This document shows, one piece after another, positions 1 to 7,279 of a DNA stretch of 13,268 nucleotides. Under the pieces are notes generated by a model. It made no database searches and was not told where the DNA came from. It was given only the letters and a program-made list of their open reading frames with translations. Every line of letters begins with the position of its first letter. Position 1 is the first letter of the stretch. The stretch spans positions 1-13,268 of the forward strand of contig WGBJ01000532.1 of assembly GCA_015494385.1 (NCBI GenBank), written 5' to 3'. The DNA is from Marinosulfonomonas sp. (GTDB lineage: Bacteria > Pseudomonadota > Alphaproteobacteria > Rhodobacterales > Rhodobacteraceae). Both the position numbers and the translations under genes were made by a program.

Positions 1-70
1 ATGATCAATGGGCGCATGACCGGTTGGTGATCGACAAATGGTTCGGGCTTCAGGTGGCCGTTGCCGCCCC
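1..70. repeat. Inverted near-copy of pepN bases 308-377 (fold-back arm)
   Basis: Bases 1-70 are the reverse complement of 308-377 (base p pairs with 378-p). Sixty-seven of 70 positions match; the mismatches are at 24, 35 and 59. Read in the plus direction the arm encodes pepN in sense (DQWAHDRLVIDKWFGLQVAV), opposite to the gene it joins. All three differences are silent in the pepN frame (CTG/TTG Leu, GAT/GAC Asp, GCA/GCC Ala). The junction falls in a stretch (61-70, GGGGCGGCAA on the minus strand) that fits both the normal pepN C-terminal coding sequence (EGRQ) and the inverted copy. This microhomology at the breakpoint suggests an assembly or amplification chimera rather than a native repeat. 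Confidence 0.85.
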
Positions 71-2514
71 TCGTCATACCGCCGCCAGCTTTGAAAGGCG
101 GTGGTCATGCGGGCTGTGGTCTGCGGGTTCACCGGAGCCAGTTTGATCAGCCAGTCGGCCAGCAGACGATAAGAGGCACCAGAGGCATCGTGGAAACCCG
201 CCGCATTCATCGACAAGGCCCCGAACACTGCACGAAAACGGTTGGGGTTTTTCATGTCGAAATCAGCATGTTTGGTCAGGGAGTCGGCAATGTCTGCCGC
301 TTTTTCGGGGGCGGCAACTGCCACCTGAAGCCCGAACCATTTATCGATCACCAGCCGGTCATGCGCCCATTGATCATAAAACGCCGCCAGTTCCTCGGCG
401 CCGGTTTCAGCGTCCAGCAGGCAGGCCAATGCGCCGAATTGCTGGGTCATATTGTCGGCCGCACCATATTGCGCACGGGCCTGATCGCCGCCATCCAGCC
501 GCGTCAGCAGCGACAGAACCGCCCCTTGCAGGGCGCGTTTTCCCACCGGCTCGGGGTCGGGTGAATAGGGGGCGGGGGTGTGCATTTCGGCATATAGACG
601 CGGCAGCAGGTCCTGCAATTCCTGCGCCTTGGCCTGCGCCATGGTTTCCGCTGCACGGTAGATGCGCAACGGGTCCGGCGTGTGGCCGGTTTCATACAGT
701 GTTTGCGCAATGTCGTCCTGGGACGGGGTGCGCATCAACAATGCCCGATAGGCCGGATCAAGGGTGTTGTCGCGCAGCACATGGGCCAGCGCCTTGAGAT
801 ATCCGGTGTCAGGGGCCGCCCCGTCCGTGACCATGCGCAACAGGCTGTCCTTGGCCAGATCACGCCCTGCCTCCCATTTGTTAAAGGCATCGGTGTCATG
901 GGCCAGCAGGAAGGCGCGCTCGGTGTTGTCTGTATCACGATGCAGCACCACGGGGGCGGAAAACCCGCGCAGGATTGACGGCACAGGTTTGGCCGACAGC
1001 CCGTCAAAGCTGAAACTTTGCTCGGCTTTCGTCATCTCCAGCACCACGGTTTTCTGCACCTCGTCACCATTGGCCCCCAACAGGCCAACAGCGATGGGCA
1101 GCACTTGGGGCTGCTTAACATCCTGCCCGGGTGTGGGTGGTGTTTCCTGTTTGAAATGAAGGGTATAGGTGCCGTCACTATAGTCATCTGTTACCGTCAG
1201 AACCGGCGTGCCGGCCTGCGAATACCAGCGTTTGAACTGTGTCAGATCGCGGCCTGTGGCATCCTCGAACACCTTCAGCCAGTCCTCGATTGTCACGGCC
1301 TGACCGTCATGGCGTTCAAAATACAGATCCAGCGCCTGACCATAGGCATCATCGCCAACCAGCCGTTTCAGCATCCCCACAACCTCGGCGCCTTTTTCAT
1401 AGATGGTGGCGGTGTAGAAGTTGTTGATTTCAACGAAACTATCGGGGCGTACGGGGTGGGCCAGCGGGCCCTGATCTTCGCTGAATTGCCGTCCGCGCAA
1501 TTGCAGCACGTCGTTGATCCGTTTCACTCCGTGGCCGCGCATATCGCCGGTGAAGGATTGATCGCGAAACACCGTCAGACCCTCTTTCAGGCACAGCTGG
1601 AACCAGTCGCGGCAGGTGATGCGGTTGCCGGTCCAGTTGTGGAAATACTCATGCGCGATGATCGCCTCGATCCGCTCGAAATTGGCATCCGTGGCGGTTT
1701 CGGGGCTGGCCAATACGCAGGACGAATTGAAAATATTCAGCCCCTTGTTTTCCATCGCCCCCATGTTGAAATCATCCACCGCAACGATGTTGAACAGGTC
1801 CAGATCATATTCGCGCCCGTAGACATCCTCGTCCCACTTCATCGACTTTTTCAGCGCCTCCATGCCAAAGGCGCATTTGTCGATGTCGTCGGGGCGCACC
1901 CAGATGTTCAGATCCACCTTGCGGCCGGATTTGGTGATGAATGTGTCGGGGTGGTTGCGCAGATCACCGGCGACCAGCGCAAACAGATAGGACGGTTTGG
2001 GCCACGGATCATGCCATTCGGCCCAGCCATCCCCGCTGTCGGTCGGGTTGCCGTTGGACAGCAGCACCGGCAGATCGCCCTCGATCCGCACAGTAAAAGT
2101 GGCCATCACATCAGGGCGGTCGGGGTAATAGGTGATGCGGCGAAACCCCTCGGCCTCGCATTGGGTGCAATACATGCCGTTGGACATATACAGCCCCTCA
2201 AGCGCGGTGTTGTCCTGCGGGTTGATCTCGACCTCGGCTTCCCATGTGAAGGGGGCGTCCGGCACTTGCGCGGTCAGACCCTTGTCGTTGACAGAAGGGG
2301 TGCATTCCTGCCCGTCAATCGCGGCGCGGATCAGGGTCAGATGTTCGCCATGCAGGAAAAAGTCGCGGTTGTCGCTGTCCGGATTGGGGACAAAGCGGAT
2401 TTTCGAAATCACGCGGGTGGATTTGGGCGACAGTTTGAAAGTCAGATGCACCGTGTCCACCAGATAGGCGGGCGGAGTGTAATCTTTCAGGTAAATCTTT
2501 TGGCTATCCGGCAT
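1..2514 (-). CDS. pepN: Aminopeptidase N (M1 zinc metallopeptidase), C-terminus missing
   Basis: Cytoplasmic M1 aminopeptidase that removes N-terminal residues from peptides. Reading the minus strand from the ATG at 2514 (AAGGA about six bases upstream) gives an uninterrupted frame to the window edge. Visible landmarks are the substrate-binding QCEAEGF (residues 118-124), the exopeptidase motif GAMEN (252-256), the zinc motif HEYFHNW (H288, E289, H292), the third zinc ligand E311 in CLKEG, and the transition-state tyrosine Y372. Spacing matches the E. coli enzyme (297/301/320/381) with a constant offset of nine. The N-terminal MPDSQKIYLKDYTPPAYLVD is typical of PepN. The genuine sequence runs only to about residue 815-818 (YDEGRQ). 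The final 20 codons come from an inverted copy of an internal pepN segment, so roughly the last 30 or so residues of a normal PepN are absent here. Identity is very sure; the 3' end as given is not trustworthy. Confidence 0.95.
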   Translation of the reverse strand, partial: MPDSQKIYLKDYTPPAYLVDTVHLTFKLSPKSTRVISKIRFVPNPDSDNRDFFLHGEHLTLIRAAIDGQECTPSVNDKGLTAQVPDAPFTWEAEVEINPQDNTALEGLYMSNGMYCTQCEAEGFRRITYYPDRPDVMATFTVRIEGDLPVLLSNGNPTDSGDGWAEWHDPWPKPSYLFALVAGDLRNHPDTFITKSGRKVDLNIWVRPDDIDKCAFGMEALKKSMKWDEDVYGREYDLDLFNIVAVDDFNMGAMENKGLNIFNSSCVLASPETATDANFERIEAIIAHEYFHNWTGNRITCRDWFQLCLKEGLTVFRDQSFTGDMRGHGVKRINDVLQLRGRQFSEDQGPLAHPVRPDSFVEINNFYTATIYEKGAEVVGMLKRLVGDDAYGQALDLYFERHDGQAVTIEDWLKVFEDATGRDLTQFKRWYSQAGTPVLTVTDDYSDGTYTLHFKQETPPTPGQDVKQPQVLPIAVGLLGANGDEVQKTVVLEMTKAEQSFSFDGLSAKPVPSILRGFSAPVVLHRDTDNTERAFLLAHDTDAFNKWEAGRDLAKDSLLRMVTDGAAPDTGYLKALAHVLRDNTLDPAYRALLMRTPSQDDIAQTLYETGHTPDPLRIYRAAETMAQAKAQELQDLLPRLYAEMHTPAPYSPDPEPVGKRALQGAVLSLLTRLDGGDQARAQYGAADNMTQQFGALACLLDAETGAEELAAFYDQWAHDRLVIDKWFGLQVAVAAPEKAADIADSLTKHADFDMKNPNRFRAVFGALSMNAAGFHDASGASYRLLADWLIKLAPVNPQTTARMTTAFQSWRRYDEGRQRPPEARTICRSPTGHAPIDH
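308..377. repeat. Internal pepN arm matching the inverted copy at 1-70
   Basis: This is the native copy, lying in the pepN frame on the minus strand at about residues 714-736 (DQWAHDRLVIDKWFGLQVAV and following AAP). It reads smoothly into flanking pepN sequence on both sides, so it is the original and 1-70 is the displaced copy. The spacer between the arms is 237 bases. Confidence 0.85.
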
Positions 2515-2792
2515 GGGGTGTCCTTTCGTCATTCCCCATCGGTGTAACGCATGGAGATTTACTGGCAAGGGCAAGCCGGTTGTTCGTATTTCCCGCAAAT
2601 GCCGGGTGATTTTCAAAGAAATCCTGAAGCAGCCTATGAAAACCAGCGATTGCCGCTGTGCAGGCAAGGCATTTAGACTGGCTCCTGTTTACTTTGGTAA
2701 TATTATTTTACCAAAATGCTTGAGTAGAGATCGTTTTGCTATTAGATCTCACTTTGGCGGGTGCCTCAGGATATGAAAAGGAAGCGTAGGAA
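2515..2792. promoter_or_regulatory. Divergent pepN / glcB intergenic regulatory region
   Basis: This 278-base gap separates the divergent starts of pepN and glcB and is more AT-rich near glcB than the genes around it. I see no credible gene here; an open frame from 2513 to 2776 has no Shine-Dalgarno and no recognisable product. The glcB-proximal part holds an inverted repeat (2693-2715) and a plausible sigma70-type promoter, TTGAGT (2720-2725), 17 bases, TAGATC (2743-2748). The glcB Shine-Dalgarno is AAGGAAG near 2778-2784. The pepN promoter must also lie here, but I could not pick a convincing one. Confidence 0.5.
2693..2715. promoter_or_regulatory. Candidate operator: TTTGGTAA-N7-TTACCAAA inverted repeat
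   Basis: Perfect 8-base arms, TTTGGTAA (2693-2700) and TTACCAAA (2708-2715), surround a 7-base AT spacer. The repeat sits just upstream of the best promoter match for glcB (-35 at 2720). The symmetry and position suit a dimeric regulator. The GGT...ACC half-site arrangement recalls GntR/FadR-type operators such as those of GlcC-like regulators, but no regulator gene lies in the window, so the assignment is inference. As a hairpin it would be AT-rich and lacks a following T-tract, which argues against a terminator. Confidence 0.5.
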
Positions 2793-4946
2793 ATGACGGA
2801 TCGGGTGGAAAAATACGGCTTGCAGGTGGCCGGAAATATGGTGGCTTTTATCGAAGGGCAGGCGTTACCGGGCACAGGCGTGGATGCGGAAACCTTCTGG
2901 CAAGGTTTTGCTGCACTGGTGCATGATCTGGGGCCAAAAAACCGCGATCTGTTGGCCATTCGCGCCGATATGCAGGCGAAAATCGACGGTTGGCACGTCG
3001 CGCGGCGCGGGCAGGCGCATGATGCGGTGGCCTATCAGGCGTTTTTGCATGACGTCGGGTATTTGCTGCCCGAGGGGGCGGATTTTGCCATTCAGACCAC
3101 AAATGTGGACCCTGAAATCGCCAGCATCGCGGGGCCGCAACTGGTGGTGCCGATTATGAATGCCCGCTTTGCCCTGAACGCCGCAAATGCGCGTTGGGGG
3201 TCGCTGTATGATGCGCTTTACGGCACCGATGCGCTGGGCGATCTGCCTGCGGGCAAGGGGTATGATCCCGCACGCGGTGCGCGGGTGATTGCATGGGGGC
3301 GGGCGTTTCTGGATGAGGCTGTGCCCTTGGCCAAGGGCAGCCATGCAGACCATGACGGCTATCGGGTAGAGGCGGGCGCTTTGGTGCCTGCGCTGAAGAA
3401 CCCCGCGCAATTTGCAGGCTATCGGGGGGATGCGGGTGCGCCGACAGCAATCCTGTTGAAAAACAACGGCTTGCATATCATTATCGAGATAAATTCAGAC
3501 GTTGAAATCGGCGCCAATGACAAGGCGCATGTGGCCGACATCCGGCTGGAATCGGCCCTGTCCACCATCATGGATTGCGAAGATTCCGTCGCCGCCGTCG
3601 ATGCCGAAGACAAGGTGCTGGCCTATTCCAACTGGCTGGGCCTGATGAAGGGTGATCTGTCGGAAAAGCTGGTGAAAAACGGCCGCGAGATCACGCGCGC
3701 CCTGAACCCCGACCTTGAATTCACTGCCCCCGATGGTGGCACCGTTGCCCTGAAGGGCCGCGCCCTGATGCTGGTGCGCAATGTCGGGCATCTGATGACC
3801 AATCCGGCCATTCTGGACGTTGATGGCAACGAAATCCCCGAGGGGCTGATGGATGCCATGCTGACCACGCTGATTGCCATGCACGATCTGCGCAAAACCG
3901 ATGGTTTGCGCAACTCGGTCGCGGGATCGGTCTATGTGGTGAAACCCAAAATGCACGGGCCGGACGAGGTGGCATTCGCCGATGAAATCTTTACCCGTGT
4001 CGAGCAAATTCTGGGCCTGCCGCAATACACCGTCAAGCTGGGCATCATGGACGAGGAACGCCGCACCAGCGCGAACCTCAAGGAATGTATCCGCGCCGCG
4101 AAAAACCGTGTGGCCTTTATCAATACCGGTTTCCTGGATCGCACCGGCGATGAAATCCATACCTCGATGGAAGCCGGACCGATGGTGCGCAAAGGCGAGA
4201 TGAAGCACACCCCGTGGATCAAGGCCTACGAGGATCGCAATGTCGATATCGGGCTGGCCTGCGGCTTGCAGGGCAAGGCGCAGATCGGCAAGGGAATGTG
4301 GGCAATGCCCGATCTTATGGCGGATATGCTGGTGGCCAAGATCGGTCATCCGCTGTCCGGGGCCAATTGCGCATGGGTGCCCAGCCCCACGGCCGCCACC
4401 CTGCACGCAACCCATTATCACAAGGTGGATGTTTTCGCCCGTCAGGATGAAATCGCCGCTGGTGGCCCGCGTGCCACGCTGGACGATCTGCTGACCATCC
4501 CGCTGGCCGATGGCACCAACTGGTCCGAGGGCGATATTGCCGCTGAAATCGAAAACAACGCGCAGGGTATCCTTGGCTATGTGGTGCGCTGGATTGATCA
4601 GGGGGTGGGCTGTTCCAAGGTGCCGGATATCCACGATGTCGGGTTGATGGAAGACCGCGCAACCTGCCGCATTTCCTCGCAAGCATTGGCCAACTGGCTG
4701 CATCACGGGGTGGTGTCCGCGGATCAGGTGATGGAGGCGATGCGCAAGATGGCGGTTGTTGTGGATGGCCAGAATGAGGGTGATCCGTTCTATCGCCCGA
4801 TGGCGCCGGATTTTGACAGCATCGCCTTTCAGGCCGCTTGCGATCTGGTGTTCAAGGGGCGGGAGCAGCCCTCGGGCTATACCGAACCGGTGCTGCATGC
4901 GCGGCGGCTGGAGCTGAAAGCAGAACTTGCAAAGGAAACATCATGA
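2793..4946 (+). CDS. glcB: Malate synthase G
   Basis: Condenses glyoxylate with acetyl-CoA to give malate, in the cytoplasm, feeding two-carbon units and glycolate/glyoxylate into the TCA cycle. The 717 residues are close to E. coli GlcB (723). Family landmarks are all present: [15 protein letters not shown] (260-274), the glyoxylate-binding arginine R329 in LVRNVGHLM, magnesium ligands E421 (GIMDEERRT) and D449 (GFLDRTGDE), the block [15 protein letters not shown], and the catalytic aspartate D621 in [12 protein letters not shown]. The ATG at 2793 follows AAGGAAG by about eight to nine bases. The stop overlaps the next gene's ATG in an ATGA (4943-4946), implying coupled translation with the GlcG-like protein. 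No isocitrate lyase or glycolate oxidase gene is in view, so whether it serves acetate or glycolate use cannot be told here. Confidence 0.97.
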   Translation: MTDRVEKYGLQVAGNMVAFIEGQALPGTGVDAETFWQGFAALVHDLGPKNRDLLAIRADMQAKIDGWHVARRGQAHDAVAYQAFLHDVGYLLPEGADFAIQTTNVDPEIASIAGPQLVVPIMNARFALNAANARWGSLYDALYGTDALGDLPAGKGYDPARGARVIAWGRAFLDEAVPLAKGSHADHDGYRVEAGALVPALKNPAQFAGYRGDAGAPTAILLKNNGLHIIIEINSDVEIGANDKAHVADIRLESALSTIMDCEDSVAAVDAEDKVLAYSNWLGLMKGDLSEKLVKNGREITRALNPDLEFTAPDGGTVALKGRALMLVRNVGHLMTNPAILDVDGNEIPEGLMDAMLTTLIAMHDLRKTDGLRNSVAGSVYVVKPKMHGPDEVAFADEIFTRVEQILGLPQYTVKLGIMDEERRTSANLKECIRAAKNRVAFINTGFLDRTGDEIHTSMEAGPMVRKGEMKHTPWIKAYEDRNVDIGLACGLQGKAQIGKGMWAMPDLMADMLVAKIGHPLSGANCAWVPSPTAATLHATHYHKVDVFARQDEIAAGGPRATLDDLLTIPLADGTNWSEGDIAAEIENNAQGILGYVVRWIDQGVGCSKVPDIHDVGLMEDRATCRISSQALANWLHHGVVSADQVMEAMRKMAVVVDGQNEGDPFYRPMAPDFDSIAFQAACDLVFKGREQPSGYTEPVLHARRLELKAELAKETS

Positions 4947-5371
4947 CCGATCTGACACTGGACACCGCGCGCACTATCATCCGCGGCGCGCTAGAAAAGG
5001 GGCAGCAGATGGGGTTGAACCCGCTGTCGGTTGCGGTGCTGGATGCGGGCGGGCATTTGCTGGCGTTTGAACGGCAGGACGGTGCATCGCCCGGCCGCTT
5101 CGGCATTGCGCAGGGCAAGGCCTATGGCGCGGTGATGCTGGGTATGGGCGGCAAGGCCCAGATGGCGCGGGCCGAACAGCAGGCCTATTTCATGACCGCG
5201 ATGAACGGGGTTTTCGGCGGGCAGGTCGTGCCGGTTCCGGGCGGGGTACTGCTGCGCGATGATGCGGGCCACATTATCGGCGCTGTCGGTGTGACGGGGG
5301 ATGCGTCGGACAATGACGAAGCCGCCGCCGTTGCTGGCGCCACTCAGGCCGGATTGGTGGCCGAGCCTTGA
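4943..5371 (+). CDS. GlcG/HbpS family (DUF336) protein, putative haem-binding
   Basis: A 142-residue protein of the GlcG/HbpS family (DUF336), starting [20 protein letters not shown]. The family core is visible: [20 protein letters not shown] near residues 28-47, the lysine segment AQGKAYGAV, the central [23 protein letters not shown] stretch, and the C-terminal [16 protein letters not shown] with the usual acidic tail motif. Family members include Streptomyces HbpS, which binds haem extracellularly, and GlcG of E. coli glycolate operons, whose role is unsettled. No signal peptide is seen, so this one is probably cytoplasmic. The ATG at 4943 is chosen because AAAGGAAA precedes it and it overlaps the glcB stop by four bases; a longer frame begins at 4838 but lies inside glcB. 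The coupling suggests a role linked to glyoxylate or glycolate use. Confidence 0.88.
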   Translation: MTDLTLDTARTIIRGALEKGQQMGLNPLSVAVLDAGGHLLAFERQDGASPGRFGIAQGKAYGAVMLGMGGKAQMARAEQQAYFMTAMNGVFGGQVVPVPGGVLLRDDAGHIIGAVGVTGDASDNDEAAAVAGATQAGLVAEP

Positions 5372-5483
5372 TGGCTGTGCGCGCAGGCACATATAGCAGG
5401 CCAACTGTGCATAAGTGTGCGCTATAATGTAGGGCGAATTTGGGTTATAGTCCGGTAACTGTTATTTAATCGCAGGTTCCCCG
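5372..5483 (+). promoter_or_regulatory. Intergenic region with candidate promoter for the PuuD-like gene
   Basis: A 112-base AT-rich gap with a perfect -10 hexamer TATAAT at 5423-5428, but no good -35 at the right distance. A second -10-like TTTAAT lies at 5465-5470. A short inverted repeat TATAGC (5392-5397) / GCTATA (5421-5426) overlaps the first -10 and could be an operator or chance. No clear terminator for the upstream glcB pair is visible. The composition shift and the spacing suggest that the next gene has its own promoter. Confidence 0.35.
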
Positions 5484-6257
5484 ATGGCACGACCCGTAAT
5501 TGGCATCATTTCAAATTTCTACATGCTGGGCGATGATTACCCCGCCTATGCCAGTGGCCAGATGAACGCCGAAGCGATCAGCCATGTTGCGGGATGTGTG
5601 CCGCTGATGGTGCCTGCAAACCCGCATTATGTTTCGGTCGAGGATCTGCTGGACAGTTGCGACGGGTTCCTGTTCACCGGCGGGCGCCCCAACGTGCATC
5701 CGTCCGAATACGGCGAGGAAGCCACCGAAAAACACGGCGAATTCGATCGTTGCCGCGATGAAATCACCCTGCCGCTGATCCGCGCCTGTGTCGAGCGGGG
5801 CCAGCCGTTTTTCGGTATTTGCCGCGGTTTTCAAGAGGTGAACGTAGCGATGGGTGGCACGCTCTACCCCGAGATCCGTGAACTTGAGGGGCGGATGAAC
5901 CACCGGATGCCCCCCGACGGCACGCTCGAGGAAAAATTTGCCCTGCGCCATTGTGTGCATTTCACCGAAGGCAGCGTGTTTGACAGGATCATCGGCAAAC
6001 ACGAGGTGATGACAAACACCCTGCACGGCCAAGGTATCAAAACCCCCGGCCCGCGTGTGGTGATTGACGGCATCGCCGATGATGGCACCCCCGAAGCGAT
6101 TTCCATCAAAGATGCCTCGGGTTTTGCCCTGGCGGTGCAATGGCACCCGGAATTCAATGCCGAAAAAGACCCGGTTTCAAAGCCGCTGTTTTCGCACTTC
6201 GGTGACGCTGTTCGCAACTGGGCAAACGGGCAGCGTACGGTGCTAAAAACCGCTTGA
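5484..6257 (+). CDS. Gamma-glutamyl-GABA hydrolase-like class I glutamine amidotransferase (PuuD/peptidase C26 type)
   Basis: A 257-residue protein of the gamma-glutamyl hydrolase / class I glutamine amidotransferase fold; E. coli PuuD is 254. The triad is plain: nucleophile C113 in the elbow FFGICRGFQEVNVAMGG, then H221 and E223 in AVQWHPEF. The oxyanion-side motif FTGGRPNVHPSEYG (64-77) and the NTLHGQGI block also fit the PuuD subgroup. PuuD frees GABA from gamma-glutamyl-GABA in the putrescine pathway, but no other putrescine genes are near, so the substrate could be another gamma-glutamyl conjugate. No signal peptide, so cytoplasmic. The ATG at 5484 has only a weak CAGG upstream. The start MARPVIGIISNF is typical of the family, which supports it. 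Confidence 0.88.
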   Translation: MARPVIGIISNFYMLGDDYPAYASGQMNAEAISHVAGCVPLMVPANPHYVSVEDLLDSCDGFLFTGGRPNVHPSEYGEEATEKHGEFDRCRDEITLPLIRACVERGQPFFGICRGFQEVNVAMGGTLYPEIRELEGRMNHRMPPDGTLEEKFALRHCVHFTEGSVFDRIIGKHEVMTNTLHGQGIKTPGPRVVIDGIADDGTPEAISIKDASGFALAVQWHPEFNAEKDPVSKPLFSHFGDAVRNWANGQRTVLKTA

Positions 6258-6315
6258 CCCTCCCCCAAGTGGAAACCGCAAACTGTGCTGGAAACAGCTA
6301 CAGGAGCGAAAAGAA

Positions 6316-6759
6316 ATGAATAACAATATGCGGTTGGGAATCGCGGTATTGGCCTTGGCCGGATTCGGGGCGCTGATCTACAGTAACTATAAATCCCCTG
6401 ACCAGGTGGCGGCTCCTGCCACGGGGGACGCACCGGCTGGCCGAGCGATCGTTCAGGTCTCGGTGCCCGAACTGACGGGGCAGGCCGCCATCGGCAAGCT
6501 GGCCTTCAATGCCAAATGCGCCACCTGCCACGGGGATAATGCTGTGGGGCAGGTGGGGGTCGCCCCACCATTGGTGCATCAGATTTATCGCCCGGGGCAT
6601 CACGGTGACATGGCGTTCCTGATGGCCGCGCGTAACGGGGTTCGGTCGCACCACTGGAAATTCGGCAATATGCCACCGGTAGATGGCATTACCGATGCCG
6701 AGGTGAAATCAATCGTCGCCTACGTCCGCGCCCTGCAACAGGCGAACGGGATTAACTAG
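6316..6759 (+). CDS. Membrane-anchored monohaem c-type cytochrome
   Basis: A 147-residue class I cytochrome c. An uncleaved N-terminal helix (about residues 6-23, rich in Leu, Ala and Gly) should anchor it to the inner membrane with the haem domain in the periplasm. The haem site is CATCH (C68, C71, H72), and the likely sixth ligand is M119 in FGNMPPV. The C-terminal helix AEVKSIVAYVRALQQANGI is the usual closing helix of the fold. AGGAG at 6302-6306 lies about nine bases before the ATG. The gene follows the PuuD-like gene by 58 bases and may share its transcript. Its TAG stop is formed by the left end of the palindromic element at 6757-6872, so the original C-terminus may have been slightly different. 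The electron partner is unknown; the IorAB-type enzyme encoded nearby is one possibility. Confidence 0.9.
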   Translation: MNNNMRLGIAVLALAGFGALIYSNYKSPDQVAAPATGDAPAGRAIVQVSVPELTGQAAIGKLAFNAKCATCHGDNAVGQVGVAPPLVHQIYRPGHHGDMAFLMAARNGVRSHHWKFGNMPPVDGITDAEVKSIVAYVRALQQANGIN

Positions 6760-6872
6760 AGCGTGTCGCACTTGATCAGATTCGAGCATTCGCCGGCCCG
6801 ACCGAGGCAGCGTTCGCGCAAGCGAATGCGTTCGGTCTGGGCGGTGAATTCGATTTGGTGCGACATGCTCTA
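6757..6872. mobile_element. MITE-like imperfect palindrome with TA ends
   Basis: The left end reads TAGAGCGTGTCGCAC (6757-6771) and the right end, reverse-complemented, TAGAGCATGTCGCAC (6858-6872), 14 of 15 matching. Symmetry continues inward imperfectly (GATTCGA/GAATTCA, CGACCGA/AGACCGA). A central hairpin GCGTTCGC-GCAA-GCGAATGC lies at 6810-6829. If the outer TA on each side is a target duplication, the element is about 112 bases with roughly 13-base terminal repeats, as in Tc1/mariner-IS630-derived MITEs. It encodes nothing. It sits exactly at the 3' end of the cytochrome gene, providing its TAG. A native folded RNA or terminator role is the alternative. Confidence 0.6.
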
Positions 6873-6888
6873 AGTCAAGATCGGGTTA

Positions 6889-6911
6889 CGCGGCGGTATT
6901 GATCCGCCGCG
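6889..6911. terminator. GC-rich hairpin between convergent genes
   Basis: Perfect 8-base arms CGCGGCGG (6889-6896) and CCGCCGCG (6904-6911) enclose a 7-base loop TATTGAT. It lies between the plus-strand cytochrome gene and the minus-strand small repeat protein gene, so it could stop transcription from both sides. The following bases on the plus strand (CATCCTGTTT) give only a weak T-tract, and there is none on the minus strand, so efficient intrinsic termination is uncertain. Confidence 0.5.
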
Positions 6912-6932
6912 CATCCTGTTTCAGGCCCACAC

Positions 6933-7208
6933 CTAGTTATGCAGGCGACGTTTCCAACTGTGGCGTTCCCAGCGGTGCATGAATTTGGGCACCGGTTTTC
7001 CGTTGCGATCACGCCGGTCTTCCCAGCGGTCCAGACGGTCTTCGATCCGGTCGCGCCGACCGTGGTTTACGCGCTCGTCGCGCCGGTTTTCCAGACGGTC
7101 GATGCGGTCTTCGATCCGGTCCCATTTCGGATGATTGGAACCGGCTGCCGCAGGCAGGGTCACACCGATCAGAACCAGGGCGCTGGTGGCTAATATCAAG
7201 CTTTTCAT
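6933..7208 (-). CDS. Small secreted arginine/aspartate-rich repeat protein, function unknown
   Basis: I do not recognise a named family. The 91-residue product starts with a signal peptide (MKSLILATSALVLIGVTLPA, cleavage likely after AAAG near residue 23), so the mature part of about 68 residues should be periplasmic or secreted. The mature part is extremely charged, with two imperfect copies of DRIEDR[IL]DR[LW]E[ND]RRD at residues 30-44 and 53-67, a 23-residue period. Ile, Leu and Trp fall 3-4 residues apart, predicting an amphipathic, coiled-coil-prone helix. The tail (WERHSWKRRLHN) is basic. AGGAGA sits about six bases before the ATG at 7208, giving a strong start. The gene lies 71 bases downstream of the IorAB-type operon on the same strand and could be read through from it, but it may also have its own promoter. 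Confidence 0.75.
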   Translation of the reverse strand: MKSLILATSALVLIGVTLPAAAGSNHPKWDRIEDRIDRLENRRDERVNHGRRDRIEDRLDRWEDRRDRNGKPVPKFMHRWERHSWKRRLHN

Positions 7209-7279
7209 ATCTGTCTCCTGTTGTTGTTTCGGTGACAGATAGAACGGGGTTAAACGGATTTCCCGTCGCAGAAAATGAG

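Noticed and set aside
1018..2547. A 509-codon open frame on the plus strand
   Set aside because: It is antisense to pepN, whose minus-strand frame shows all M1 catalytic motifs; the plus-strand product has no recognisable domain and no Shine-Dalgarno.
2513..2776. An 87-codon plus-strand frame in the pepN-glcB gap
   Set aside because: It has no Shine-Dalgarno, overlaps the promoter and operator candidate, and its product shows no signal, domain or regular pattern.
3495..4898. A 467-codon open frame on the minus strand
   Set aside because: It is a shadow of glcB, which has every malate synthase G motif on the plus strand; the high GC at third positions makes long antisense frames common here.
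4838..4942. Longer N-terminus for the GlcG-like protein
   Set aside because: The extra 35 codons lie within glcB in another frame; the ATG at 4943 has a good Shine-Dalgarno and the family's usual start.
6999..7121. CRISPR-like or tandem DNA repeat array
   Set aside because: The repeated DNA is explained by the two protein repeats in the small secreted gene; there are only two diverged copies and no spacers.
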